A stretch of DNA of 64,000 bases from Neodiprion pinetum (taxonomy: Eukaryota; Arthropoda; Insecta; Hymenoptera; Diprionidae), in assembly GCF_021155775.2 (NCBI RefSeq), contig NC_060234.1, forward strand, positions 32,733,026 to 32,797,025. The letters are read 5' to 3'. This document shows positions 37,040-49,693 of the stretch, piece after piece. The first letter of the stretch is position 1. The number at the start of each line of letters is the position of its first letter. Below the pieces are notes generated by a model. That model saw only the letters and a program-made list of their open reading frames with translations. It was not told the DNA's origin and did no database searches. The position numbers and the translations under genes were made by a program.

Positions 37040-40000
37040 CTTGTTTTCAAAGTGATCAGCTCATTGGCAAGTTCGCGGACCACACGTTACAGGCTGTGTA
37101 AAAGGGAAACTTGACATCGTCAACCGTATTGCACCGGTAATTGGCTGGCATTGTTCGTTCACGGCTGGATGCATGTGTTAACATGGGATAGAGTCCTGGA
37201 CGGGCAACTTTCACCTAAACTTAATTTTCATTTATCATCGTAAGTGTCTCGAGGAAAGGGGATCTCGGATAAATCTCGCGGCAGTTCGTAGTGTCCCTGT
37301 TACATCGCTGAGGGATTCCGAAGTCTTGATAACGAACCCCTTCTTACGACGAGTTTTCAAACGGATTCGAAGGGAGAAATTAATTCGCAAAATGACGCGA
37401 TTATTGCAGACAAGTTACGAAGGTGTGAAGATATTTCGATTCGTTGAGGATATCTGCCGCATGGATACGGTTGATTGTAACTTTCGCGAGCAGTAGAACC
37501 CTTCACCTATGACGTCATATTCATTCGTCCGGGTGCGGCGAGGCTGCATGAAGTTTCAAACGTTTCCGCATATTGTTCCTCGATGGATGTAAAAGAATGC
37601 TTAAACGGACTGAACCCGGCTGGCTGAATCACGATTATATTGTTACCGAGAGAAGTATAACCGGGCTCTATCCATTATCCGGCGAATAAAATAGAGATGT
37701 ATTGTCTTTACACGGGAAGTTGTATGCCCAGGAGGTACACCGCCATTTATTACTTCGTAACAACTAGGTACAGACTCGGGAGTGGATTTATCCAGGAAAC
37801 GTAAATTCTGTCATATCACTCACCAAGTTTTCTAATATTACATGCGCCAGCCTTCAGAGCACATCTCGAATATTAATTCCTCAAGCAGAGCACGGAAAGT
37901 TTCAGTTTTATTTTCTAACGCCAGCTGCGTTCAGACAGGTCTAATTTAACAACAATAATTCTACTCCTTGCAAACCTGTGGAAATTTGTGCAATTGAATT
38001 ACCTCACTTATTGCAGTTTATAGTAAAAACCAAAGAAGCTGCATCTTTGATCTTGTCAAACAGATTTTTTCATACGGAAACTTGTAGAATCTCTGAGGTT
38101 CGTCTCCTTTGTGTACAATCTTATTGACGGAAAACTAATCATTCGAGCTATACCCAGTTAATTAACGTACAGATTTTTCTTCTGTATCGATTTTTCCAAT
38201 CAACCGATTGGTTCCGATATTCACGTTGAGCCATTCGTTGCTCAACCGATTTAATTGAACTGATCTGGTCCGATCTGTGTGTTTCGGGGGGCTGATTCGA
38301 CGGTGGTCACATTGCTGGGACGACGCGACGTCGCACGAGAGGAGAGACACAACGCCACGGTTGTAGACAAGCACGTTGTTTTCGCTGGTAAGTAGAAAGG
38401 CGAATCGTGTTGTACCCGGCTGCTATTTATTACGGTACCCCGATTTTATCGAGTAATAATAAAGCGGAAAAAGTTCTGCAAGTCTTATCAGATAATCTGC
38501 TTTGGTACGGCGTGCTTTGTGTATTTCGTAACCACAAGCGATATATCACCACACAGTGCTTCGTATGAGTACGTATGTCCATGTCATAAATAAACGCGAG
38601 CTAATGCGACGGCCGGGAAACGAACGAAATCTCATATTATATACGGAATTTATTTCCCCATCCCGAGCGACTCGGTCGTAAATTCAAAGAGCATGATGGC
38701 ATCCTGCGCTTCGATGTTGAGGGTGAAATTCAGACAAGAGATGGCCGAATCGCGAGTAGCATCGATGCATGTATGTCCAATACGTATGCACTGCATACCG
38801 GCAGGTAGAAGAATGCAAGGGTTCGAGGAAAGGAATATATTATGCGTTCTCATTCAAGCGTGCGAAGCACACATGCCTAGAAACTGTAACGCTGTCGCAA
38901 TGTTTTCTGAACCTTAACTCACCGAATGACGTGACAATTATTGACACATCCAACTATCGGTCCACAAGTTCCATAATATCTTATTGTACTCTACTGTGAT
39001 TGAATACGATGCGATTAATCGTAACTCTGAGAGATGGAGACCAGGTCCTTAAATTTTTTCTCCAAGTGAATATAGATTCGTTGTTAACATTCAGATAAGA
39101 TAATCGGTCACGTTGTTATTGAAATAAATAATTAATGCACGTGATGCGACTAATGGTTCAGACACTCGTTTGACTGATCATGAAAAGTAAAATTTACGAA
39201 TATTGTTCAGAAATTGACAAACTACATTTTTTAACCGACATTTTCGATAATGTCCTTATTTTCTTTGATCCTTTGTGCACAGGAACAGACTACCTCGTAT
39301 ATTTCGTCGACTCGAGCTGGCAAATCTTATCCGGTACAAAGCCGACGTGTAAACTTCATTGTTGTAGCTCCAACGCGTTTTATATCACGTCCGGAGCTAA
39401 TCAGGAATCTTGCTACGGTAACTCGAAGCTCTATGTATTTCCGATTTCAGAAATACCAACTCCGGTTACGCAATATGATCTCAGAAACTTTGACTCTCTC
39501 CAAATCCTGTCATCTCTATACGGTGCAACTGGAGATGTAAATTTCTCGAGGTGAAACTCTTGAAAGTCAATCGGATAAAAAATAACACCGAAAAGCATCT
39601 TTAAAAACGGTTATCGGGCAACTGAAAAGCTGTTTTACTTTCATAATAGTACCGCGGCCGTCATATTTGCATAGCGTAAGTGAGCTGGACCGATATAACC
39701 AACGGAGTACTCCACGTGACCGGAGAGTTGTCGGTTTTTCGTGAATCTCTCATCGCCACCCTTGCGAAGTTAGTTAATTTTAGAAACTACATAATACGTC
39801 TTTCTATTTCCGTTTCCTTTCCGTACGGGAATAACTCCTTAGTATATTATTATAGAGTCTGGTGACGTTCGTTTGGATTGCAAACGAAAGATCAAATAAA
39901 TATTGCAGTCTAAAACGGTATACTCGTCGATTGATCACCGCGATATTTTCACGGATATTCTCGAACTCCGATTCTTTATTTCACGATCATGGACAGATGA

Positions 40001-40535
40001 GTAAATTGCATCCATGGAAAAATTTCTGCGTTGTATAACTCTCTGCTTTAAGGTGCTTCAAAGTGTTTTTCATATGATATTTTTTAGAGTGGAATTTTTT
40101 TTACATATCAGAACTCCGCGTATAATACGACGGAACAATTCGAAGATTACGTTTCACATCCGAGCGACGAAAGGATTCATCTTCTTTTTCCTCGGAACAT
40201 TGGAATAACACAATTGCGAAGGAAGAAGAACAACCCCACCGTAGAACAATTTATTAAAAACAACGTACGTGTATAATTTTTATCTGCGCAGAGTTGAAAA
40301 ATAATTCGCAATATACAAGATAACTGATGATTACGCAATCAGGATGCAGCATGCAACATGGAGGCGCCTGCAAAGTCAGGTTATTGTATCTTCTCTCGCA
40401 CGCAGCGTGTTCACGGATAAAAGACGGTTCCTCCTGATGAAGCACAACGCTGTTATTCGAAGGTCATAAAGCAGGCTGCCCGTCGTGCGTTTCGCTGTTA
40501 CGAATTAATGAAATCTAACGAGGTGGTCGGTCGGT

Positions 40536-40780
40536 GTTCGTTCGTTCGTTGGTTCGGTTCGTTCGGTCAGTCGGCACGCACGCGTTGCACACATTGAAGC
40601 CTCTAATCCTTCCGTATCAGTTGAAACCCACCGACGTGGGTGAGCTTATATCGAAACTGGTCGTCGCCTCGACTGATCGGATTCAGGCCTTGAAGGAAAC
40701 CGCTTTTGCGATATACCCACCATGAGCGATAGAAACTGCGAGGGGAACGGGAGAGGGAGAGAGAGAGGGATAGAGAGAAG
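40536..40780 (+). promoter_or_regulatory. Candidate CpG-rich promoter/5' leader with (TTCG)n and GA tract
   Basis: TTCG-type repeats are followed by TCAGTCGG (initiator-like), about 150 bases of CpG-rich sequence, and CCACCATGAGC at 40718-40728, an excellent start context. The ORF from this ATG is only 38 codons and runs into the GA tract (40749-40780), which resembles GAGA elements. No donor closes the exon convincingly. It could be a promoter with a noncoding leader. Confidence 0.22.
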
Positions 40781-43700
40781 GAGACTATCGAGCAGAATGT
40801 ACTCGGGACAAGCTACCTATAAGATAAGCTTCAAATAACCCCGACGCGTTCAACTAGTACCATGAGAGCGTACGTACGCCGCCTATTGCCGTAGGTAATA
40901 TTCCGATACCTTACATCACTCACGAGGAAAGATCATTTCGTAAAAAGACATTGAAAATTTGGTAGAGCGGTAAATTTTACTGATCTCGTTTCCATCGTCC
41001 CCTCGTGGTTTCATCTTTAGCATTTTGCGCACTTCGTTCATACGCCGTAACGCGGGTAGTAAATATTTCCAATTTCAACCTCGCGAGGCTTTAGCGGCAC
41101 GGTGATAAGTTGGGCTTAATTGCACTCGAATTTTATGATCCGGATGAACGGGGAGCAACACCTCGGATATCACGCGGAGGTTGTAACTAACAATGAGCGC
41201 CGCAGGAATCCCGCTTCCCTCGGTCGAGATCGGCTTTTGCACTCGTTTCGGTCGAAGGGGGGGAAGGGCCACTTTAAAATAATCACTCCCATCGCGTGTA
41301 CGGAGTACGGAGCGGTATTAGTACCGTAGATCACCTCGATCCCGGGAAGTTGGAAGTTAGTGGGGGGGCGGGGAGGCGTAAAGAAAGTAAGAAGGAAAAA
41401 TGCAGTTGGACGAGTTCCCCGCGTTCCGTTGCTTATTTGCCTTCACCTCATATTCCCGGCTTGAGAGATACGTGCAAATTCGTTACCCGGACGTTTTGTT
41501 ATTCTCGACGTGGCTTTTCCTGAGCCCCCCCAATTTTTTTTCCTCTCTTCAATGCCGCCGTTGGTTGTCGGGTGGCTTCCAGAATCCAGCTTCGTGTGGT
41601 GGGGGATGCTCGCTCTGGCAGCCCATTAATCAACCCTGCACACGATCCTCCTATACATTCGAGCATGCATTTTCGGACCCCGCACCTATCCACCAAGGAG
41701 TCGATACACCTATCCTCGAACACTTCCTAGCGCACTCGTGTGCAGCCGTCCTGCATCTACCTTTCGGCTTTCGGCTACCGGTCTTCTCGCACAGATATCA
41801 TCACCCCTGGGACTGATTTTATTACGATGCCCAACGACGCCGTACGCCTTCGTGAGTAATTTTCATTTAATTAAGCTTTCGTTCTTGTGCTACCTTTTTC
41901 TCGTTTCGGTTCCTTACATTTCGCCCGACAGGTGCACGTTGTTCTATAATACGATTTTTCTTCTCTCTTGCTGCACATAATCTCTGCAAATGGCGGGTTG
42001 TTGGTAATTTTATCCGTGTGACGCGATGTTTCGGATGCACACGCATATCTGCATATATGTATATACATTTTACCCGGGATTCGTTTGGCCGCGGTAAATT
42101 TATGCAATTCGTCAGAGACGGAGCATTCCAAGAATTGTATATTCGTGCATAACTCGTGCAGCGAGAGACGGGCAGTCTTGATTTTTTTACCTTAGAAAAT
42201 CGTTCCTCATAATCCACCGTGCAAGGTCCTGGTGATAATTTTAAATTGTCCCTGACCCAAATGCATTGCGAATAATAACCGCGCGTACCACTTCGCAGGA
42301 TATCTTTGCAAAGGTATGTATTTGTCAAATTTATCATTGACTCTCTACCGCAGCTGAAACTTTCACCGAGATTCTCCCCAAGCCACATTCTTTCAGTCGT
42401 CGTACAGATTTCGCATCTGCAGATTTCAGGCCGAACAGAGCAGCGAAATACGACCGCGCGAAAACATGCTCGAATCCCAGTCATTAATAGATTACTCTGC
42501 GTCATCACTCCAACCTACGTAAACTCAAAGCTTGCCACCTCAGCGGTTTAATCTCGTATATACTATTATGCCTCTGTAACGCTCTTGTGCAAAGGATGGT
42601 TCAATAGTCAGAATAGAAAATTTGACTAAAAAAATTTCCTTTTTCAATTTTGTACTGCTGCTTGTGAATTATACGGCGTGTAAATTCAGAGTCAGTTATT
42701 CTGCGCGGTCAAGGGTACCTTGATTATCGCAATGTAAAGCATCGTACTTTTTACAACTGCATCCTACCGCGTCGTGGGTTTTCTTTTCTTGGTCCGAGAA
42801 GGTCGATACTTGGAAAGGGAAGGGAAAAAGAAACGTTGAAAATTTCGTCGGAAAGATTTCGTCAGCCTTGCAAAATGAGTGAAGCGCGAGTGGCAGAGTA
42901 ATGAATTGTTCGGCCATTGAGCACAGCCCGATGAACTTACGTTATTAATCAGATGTGTTGCACCTTGATTCATTTTACAAGACGTTAATGACCTATACCG
43001 ATCGTATCTCAAAACTGTTTGTAGGTACGATGTAAAAACCGGTTATCACGGCGTTCGTTACTGCATCTCAAGATGCACATGAACTAGAACTTAACGAACC
43101 CTAAATTGAAACTTCCTTTTTCCTCAACTCTATACACTCCTTTTTTCTATTCAACAATCATTTCCACCGGACCAGAATTTACCCCTCCAAGGCTATTTTT
43201 AAACTTTTATGCCAGCGCCTTGCTGCACCTGTCGTTGAACTGTTTCAGGTTCCACAGACTCATCAGTGCTCATCAGTGCCCTTTTGCTTCGCTCGGGATG
43301 CTTACGCTGGAACTCGGCACTCGTTAAGGTAACGTAAAAATCACGCCTTGGGCCAGACCTATGAATATCCAAGTGCGGTGCGTCAAATGCTTGCAAACTT
43401 GCCAGTTGACGAAGGCACGGCAACATCTGTTAACCAGCGATCACACTTGCTGAAAATACGCTGCAAGATGCAGATTTTAAAATCAGCATAAAAGCCGGAT
43501 GATGAATAAGCGTATTACGAAATTCACAAGTCGGGAAGAGCACCAGAGACGGGATCGAGAGGCGGATAGGGCAGGACATTGCAGATGAAGAAGGGCCAGG
43601 GAAAATTGGAGATGAAGAGTGAAGGGGAGGTTGAGGCGAAGGTAAATATAGCTGCTCATCGTGATTGCAGGGGGGCAGCACACCACCACATGGTCGGTCT

Positions 43701-46700
43701 ATCGGGTCTTTTATTTTCGTCAATTTATCTGTAAGTTTTATTCTTGTTGGTGCTCTGCACATGCTGTAGCAGGACTTGAAAGTGGACAGCACCGTAGCAA
43801 AAGTCTACCAGCAGCCCATGAGCAGCGATCGGATCACTTCTGGCCCTTAAGACGGAGGAGCAAGGCAGGGGTTTTGATCTCGCGATCATCATGCCGGCAT
43901 TGTACCTGTGATACCATCGATTATTATTCATTAATTATTCATCCGATGCTGGTTGGCGTGTTGTAGGTGCGATCTGTATCGATCTACATCGGCTCGTAAT
44001 AGATACGAGGATATAGGGGTTCACAGTCGGACTTATTCCGTAACGCTCGCTGAATAGGTCGTCGCCATTACCAAGAATGCAAGCTCCTGATTCGAGATTC
44101 ACCAACACTTTCAGCAGACCTTCCAGGGATTATTGCTAATCTATTGATGGAACGGATGGAACCACATAGAAAATTATCAATATCCTGCAGTGGTTTCGAG
44201 TTCAGGATTTATTTGTACATTATACCTTACACCATCCATCAGGACTACCATCACTAAGCAATCAGCATGAAAACTTCGTATCGCGGATGATGAATGGTCA
44301 CGAGCAGCTCTTCGACGAGATCGATGCTGCGAATGAGAGTAACTTCTCTCAGTTTAACTGAAAGATCTTGATATATCTGCAAAGTTTCCGGAATTGCTTC
44401 ACCAAATAGTGATCGTTGTTCAAACGGTCTCGCCATGTGGCCTATAACGCTGTAGCCAATGAAAATAAAGCTTTGGTAGTAGCGACAGATGCATGAGAGA
44501 ACAGCTTGCGTCTGTATAGACGATGATACTTTGTCGTCGAACGTACGTATTAGCTATGTTAAACGTGCATTTATCTACTTGTGTGTCCGCGAGGGCAAGT
44601 AAGAATATATTGACGAGGAGCGCAGGTTGCGGACGAGCGCACCGACCGGAAGGGCCGTCTGCATCAACGGTAAAAGTGAGAACGTAGCATTATAACTAAC
44701 CTATCATAAGCCATGCTAACATAATCTAGGAAAGGCGATTATATTTCGTAATTGATCTAATACCATCCATTGTTCATAGGTATTTACGACGGATAAGAAG
44801 ACGGACGGAGAGACAGAGATATTGCGACGGGGAACCATGGGCGAATATCACGTTGTTCGACAACTGTCGAGATACCCGGGTTTTATGCCTACGTAAGTCA
44901 CACCCACAAACGCCTGGCACGATTCAGCTGCAGTTAACTCTCGGTGAGCGTGTATCATGCACCATGCAGAATGATCATCAACGTTGATTGCTGTGAGGCT
45001 TGTCTTCCGGACTCGCAAAGTTGCGTTAATCTCTTCTAATGGTCCTGTAAATGAACAGGAGTAATTTCCGTTCTCGGGTTTCACGAATGGTTAACGGTGA
45101 GCAATTATTATTAAACGTGAAAATTAACAACAGAATGGTGAGACTATGTTTTGGTTTCAGAGTGGTTTGACGCATCTTAAATGTAATACGAAATTTCTGG
45201 AATTCGTACGGATTAATCAGTACCCACACAAATCATACGATGCGTCAGCTACGATCATACAGGAATTTAATAAGCACAGCTAGAGCGCCATTGATCATAT
45301 CAGATCGGGACGTCGCGTTTGTATACATTGTTTGGCAGACTCTTGAATGAGTACAAATTGTGTCAGGTTAAGTTGAGCATGCTCTCGCACCTTCTCGCAT
45401 TTACCTTTTCCGACCACTCCGAGTCTTTTCATACCACCGTCTTGCGTGTATATATATCCACAAGGTGGCGTCTGTCCAAATAACAACATAAATCTTGCTT
45501 TTAAACGTCTTTTTATTAACAGCATAAATCTTCGCGCTTCTCCTTTGGGTATTTTCATTAATCCCTGACGGAGAGAGAGAGGAAAAACAGAAAGATGTTG
45601 ACTCGGAGAAAAGAATATGGAATTCAATCCTGCAAGGAACGGTGCGCGCGATACTCGCTCATCTGCCGGAAGTCACCGCCTGTATAAAATTCTGCTTTAT
45701 TCGAACGGTGTAGCTGCGCATGCTACACGAGCATCCAGTACTGATAACGCACAGTGAGCTCTTATTTCAACGGGATTCCGATGAGGTATCAGTTAATAAC
45801 CAACAGCAAACCCTAATTCTCGATAGTGACTTCTGTGAATCAACTTTAGATATTCCGTAACCGTACGCGTACCCTACGAATAACGGTACAACTGTTATGG
45901 ATGATGGATATTACGCGGAGGTACTCGACTGTGGATGAGCTATCGTATTCCTTGGGTTGCCACTAGCGAAGTTTACTGAACTTGACATTCGTCCTGCACG
46001 ATAAAGACCGGTTCTCGACGAATTATAGCGCAAATGTGACAGGGCTCGAAGAGTACCGCGATTCTCTTTATTCGATTTGCGCAACTTCGGTCAAGAGGAC
46101 ACTGCAGGTTCACCCGTAAGTACGTGATAAACTGTAATTCAAAGCAAATGCTTTCTTTTCGCAATCATTTTTTAAATGAGAAAAGGGAGCACGTGGCGTA
46201 GGTTGCCAAGGCAAAGGCATTCGTGGGGTCGAAGAGATGCAGCGATGCCCAGAGTCTGTTATTACGAACTTTTTACGCCCGAGCGAGCGCATTGACGGCC
46301 TACGCGTTCGCCACCGCCCCTCTGCCATTGAGATATTCGTGTGATTTATCAAAGCGTTGGTTATATTTAACAACGGATACGACATAGCCAAAGTCACCTC
46401 CCCTACTAGGCCTCGGGACTTCTCTCGGAGACCTGCGCTTTATCGCGTCTCAATAGCGCAGCACGTAAGCGCATTCATCCTGCATACCTTGTGGATATTT
46501 TTTATTCACCCGTGCCATTTACTCTTGCAAATGTCTGCCGAACGATTCTTCACTCGGTTGCATGCTCCCTCATCTTCCACAATTGGTGCCTTCGTTATAT
46601 CGTGAATGATTAAGCGAGTATCGTTCCTTGTTTTTTAAAACGTCATCCGGGGAAAATTTTTTGATTTGTATTTGAATTCGTGGTTAATGATATTATTCAC

Positions 46701-47119
46701 GCAGTATTGAAATGTGTTTGAAACATGCAATTTGAGTTAATGATTAGTTCTTGTCAGAAACCTTGTTCCCAAAAATTCAAGATGGGTTATGGGTATTTCA
46801 AAATTGTGATACTTTGATTTCCCAGAACTCAAGGTATAAGAATATTTCAGTGAAACCGAATAATTCTCGATATTTCTATGAGTCACTAGATCGTGAACCT
46901 GTCGTGCTTGCTGGATCATCTTGTTGCATTTAAGTTTGCTCTCTATTCTTTTTTTTTTCTTTTTACCTTGACTCTCCTTTACAAAAACTGAACAAAGAAT
47001 GAGCATATTTTGGTCGTGTGTGTCTGTAAATTTGCAGCTCATAAAACTGATTTTACGTGGATTTCGTTAACCCGTTGCTCTTCGACCTTAAACGAACCGT
47101 CGATACTCAATCAGATATT

Positions 47120-47335
47120 TTAAGTCGTAGGGTGCGCCATACCGCTCAGGTGAACAAGGGTAATCGAAACGGACGCCGAGAGACACGCCCCAGCGGCATA
47201 CTTCCCCAATTTCTGCGGTATCTCGTGCTGGACTTCCGTGATCTCGATATACCTATATCGAAAAACAATCGTTGTTGATAGATTGATGGCCAGGAGCGCC
47301 AATAACAGCCACTTACCGAAAGAGAACTGGGTCAT
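47120..47335 (-). CDS. Hypothetical small secreted or type II membrane protein (71 aa)
   Basis: Not recognised. The ORF from the second Met reads a short polar start MTQFSFGK, a strongly hydrophobic segment WLLLALLAINLS, then a soluble part with FRYRYIEITEVQHEIPQ. The layout fits a signal peptide or a signal anchor. A further in-frame ATG ten codons upstream (47363-47365) has a purine at -3. The ORF is closed by TAA at 47120. It may be a small complete gene, a first coding exon, or chance. A consensus GTAAGT on the minus strand falls inside the codons for GK, so the reading frame itself contains a possible donor. Confidence 0.22.
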   Translation of the reverse strand: MTQFSFGKWLLLALLAINLSTTIVFRYRYIEITEVQHEIPQKLGKYAAGACLSASVSITLVHLSGMAHPTT

Positions 47336-47730
47336 CCGGAATCGTACACTCGTCACAATAAACATGGCAATGAATTTTGTTCCACGAGTTCTAGGGATCA
47401 GTTATGAAACCGTTCACTGGCACAATCATGTATGGTGTCTCAAATCTCATTCAACCGTAATGTAATACCATTATCGTGGAATGTATTGTTTGGAAATATT
47501 TTTTGAATAACCGGGGAAAGGATCTTCTGCTTTGCACAAGTAGATCATCTAATAATAGTTGGCCTGGTATTAGGACATTAAGTCTACAATTTTAACCACC
47601 GAACGTAAACATGTTAAGCACTGTTTTTCCCCAATATCTATATCCTTGGGCTACTGCTTCGCTACGCTACGGATTCTTTAATGCGGAGAAATCAAAGCCG
47701 TTATAATTGGACAAAAATTTTATGGCGATC

Positions 47731-47877
47731 GCTCACAAACGATATATCCACTCTTTTTGTCAGTACAATGTCGCCCAAGGGCCGTTCAAGTTTCTAGTGA
47801 AGTTGTGCAACCATCACAGGGTCGAATATATCACAGCGGCGAAGCATGAAATGATTATAAAGTTATATTGTCAGGCA
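47731..47877. repeat. Diverged duplicated block, copy A
   Basis: It aligns with 48078-48216 from ACAAACGAT through GCCCAAGGGCC, GTTGTGCAAC, ATATCACAGCGG and AAGTTATATTGTC. Both copies are in the same orientation about 350 bp apart, with many substitutions and small indels, so the duplication is old. No coding role seen. Confidence 0.6.
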
Positions 47878-48006
47878 AAAATAGATTCGGAGGGTCAATG
47901 ACGTACATTCGTTGGATCAATAAGTAATAGTCGTTCCTGTACCGGGTCATTGAGCGAGCAATTTAGACCAGTGGTGAAAAATATTTCGAAAAGAACTGGT
48001 ACCAAT

Positions 48007-48034
48007 CCTCGTGAAGTATAACTTCGCCACGAGG
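48007..48034. other. Hairpin between the duplicated blocks
   Basis: CCTCGTGAAGT, loop ATA, then ACTTCGCCACGAGG: an 11-bp stem with a three-base bulge on the 3' side. It lies between the two copies of the diverged repeat. It is too short for a typical microRNA precursor. Confidence 0.5.
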
Positions 48035-48077
48035 TCTTCAACGCGAAGAGCGGAACAACAATAGTTTGACGATGATG

Positions 48078-48216
48078 ACTTACAAACGATGTCCATTCGC
48101 CGTTAACAATAGGACGTTGCCCAACCAAGGGCCCCATAAGCCATAGTTTCAGAAGAGGTTGTGCAACGACGAGGGTATGTGTATCACAGCGGTGAAGTAA
48201 GTTACATTGTCGGCAA
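48078..48216. repeat. Diverged duplicated block, copy B
   Basis: Partner of 47731-47877. It lacks about 14 bases present in copy A between the GCGGTGAAG and TAAGTTACATTGTC parts and has small insertions around GCCCAACCAAGGGCC. It overlaps a 156-codon minus-strand ORF (47895-48365) with no recognisable family. Confidence 0.6.
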
Positions 48217-49660
48217 TTACGAGCCTCGCTGGTATAACACTCAGACAAAGATTGGGCTAGGTGCAAGCGGCCGGTTATGGAAAGAGGTGATCGATACTCG
48301 GAAGTAGTCATCGGATTCCGAGTACATCGTGGGCAGCCGCATAAGCTCAGTGTGGCGCGGCGCAACGCTTACGACGAGGTTCACCTTGGTACAAAACCAC
48401 CAAGTGGGCAGCCGTGGTCCAGTCAGTAACAGTAGTAGAGCGTACAGCATGGACTAGCCGGCAGTGGATGCACGGGGTATAGAGATAGTTGTAGGCAGTA
48501 GCAGCAGACAGAAGAAGCGGAGGCTGCGCTGGAGCCGCAACGAGTATCGGGCTGGTCCGGTAGTCACATGGTCAGTCGCGTCGACGACTCTTATCGGGCA
48601 TCTCAGGGAGCACCGGCCTCATCCTGCAGGCCAGCCCCGGCGACTGCTTTGCCTCAGTTGCTGCTCCCTGTAACCATCGATACCCATGCAAGTTATGCAA
48701 CTATGTAGATCTCGATAGAGCGGAACTTTTAGCCCCCACGAATACTTCTTTTCGCTTCGGGAGTGGATTAGCCTTCTTATTATTTTCTTCTTCTTTTCAT
48801 ACCATTTTAAGTCAGCCCATTCTTATCGCCACTCCAAACGGCGCCACGGCCTCAACGGGGCATTATCGTACACGTGTACACCGGCACTAGGTGATCAGAA
48901 ATATTTGGGTTAATCCATCGCCTAGTCGCTTGGAACACGGGCATCTTGATACAAATTTGAAGACCACAATTGCCGCATCGACAATGTTGATCACACTTCC
49001 AGGCCTGGCCTAGAGATATTCGTGAGAATCTAAGGCGGACATTGGATCATAAAACGGAATCGATCCGCTTGATAATTTTAAAAGAGGAAAATCAAATGAA
49101 CGACTTATCTTGCGTCGGACAACTGACAGTGCAGCCCTTGCGATTGGTTTTTAAACGGAATGAACCTTTCACTGGATTGTGTAACGGTAACTGCTTTCTT
49201 CGATCAAACGATTTGATTAATTCGAGTGAATAGATTTGTTTCGGCCAGATACATATTCGTTAAAGCGTATGACCGAAGCTTGAATTCAGGAATTTATAAA
49301 CATTTATACGTATATTTTTCCAATCATATACAGATACGATCGTATCTTCTTGAAATTATGAAAGAGACAAGTTTCTATGCTCAATTGTAAAGTCGGTATT
49401 ACGTACAAAAACGATACTCGTGGATTCGTTCTTTCCGATTTCTCGGTTGTCCTGATCTTGAGCTCAAGTGTAAGGCTGTGAACTAGAAATGACGGAGAGT
49501 CCGTGGCAGGCCAACGACGATAGTTGCTTCATAATATATCACGGGTATTGTTCACAGATGGTGTACGTTTGGGTCCTGAAATCGTGCCTCGAGAGAACCG
49601 TGAAGACGAGGAAACAATGTCGTTTGAGCAAACGATCGTGAATGAATGCATGTGCTCAAG

Positions 49661-49693
49661 TATAAAAAGTTTATAGAAGTGGCCTAACAGTGT
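49661..49693 (+). promoter_or_regulatory. Candidate TATA plus Inr core promoter
   Basis: TATAAAAA (49661-49668) is followed by AACAGTGT; with the A of CAGT (49689) as +1, the TATA box begins at -28. A second initiator-like TCAGTG is at 49704-49709. The following 180 bases are leader-like, with a 33-codon upstream ORF. The ATG near 49867 (GGGAAATGA) opens 36 codons beginning MKASFFFFLLTF, which looks like a signal peptide but is mostly a T homopolymer. TATA promoters in insects often serve strongly regulated secreted-protein genes; the product here is unknown. Confidence 0.35.

Larger units (their letters stand above)
37000..49000. other. Intergenic stretch with scattered exon-like signals
   Basis: No gene that I can prove. 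Noted signals: ATGGGAAG|GTAAGT at 37026-37034; donor GTAAGT near 38391; a good acceptor (CCTTTGTGCACAG) near 39282 followed by 260 bases open in two frames; a CpG-rich start-like region at 40500-40780; and the duplicated block at 47731-48216. The longest ORF of the window, 213 codons at 41867-42508 on the minus strand, has no recognisable domain, signal peptide or family resemblance. Confidence 0.45.

Noticed and set aside
41867..42508. Longest ORF of the window, 213 codons on the minus strand
   Set aside because: No signal peptide, domain or repeat is recognisable, composition is like the surroundings, and a second minus frame is open in the same place. One ORF of this size in 64 kb of moderate GC can arise by chance.
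44254..45084. Two minus-strand ORFs, one with an Ig-like NGNYSCSF stretch
   Set aside because: The resemblance is limited to a few residues. The second ORF has no ATG or good acceptor at its start, a stop lies just upstream, and the rest lacks the Ig pattern.
47895..48365. 156-codon minus-strand ORF
   Set aside because: It spans copy B of the diverged repeat and the hairpin; no known domain and the frame is not kept between the two repeat copies.
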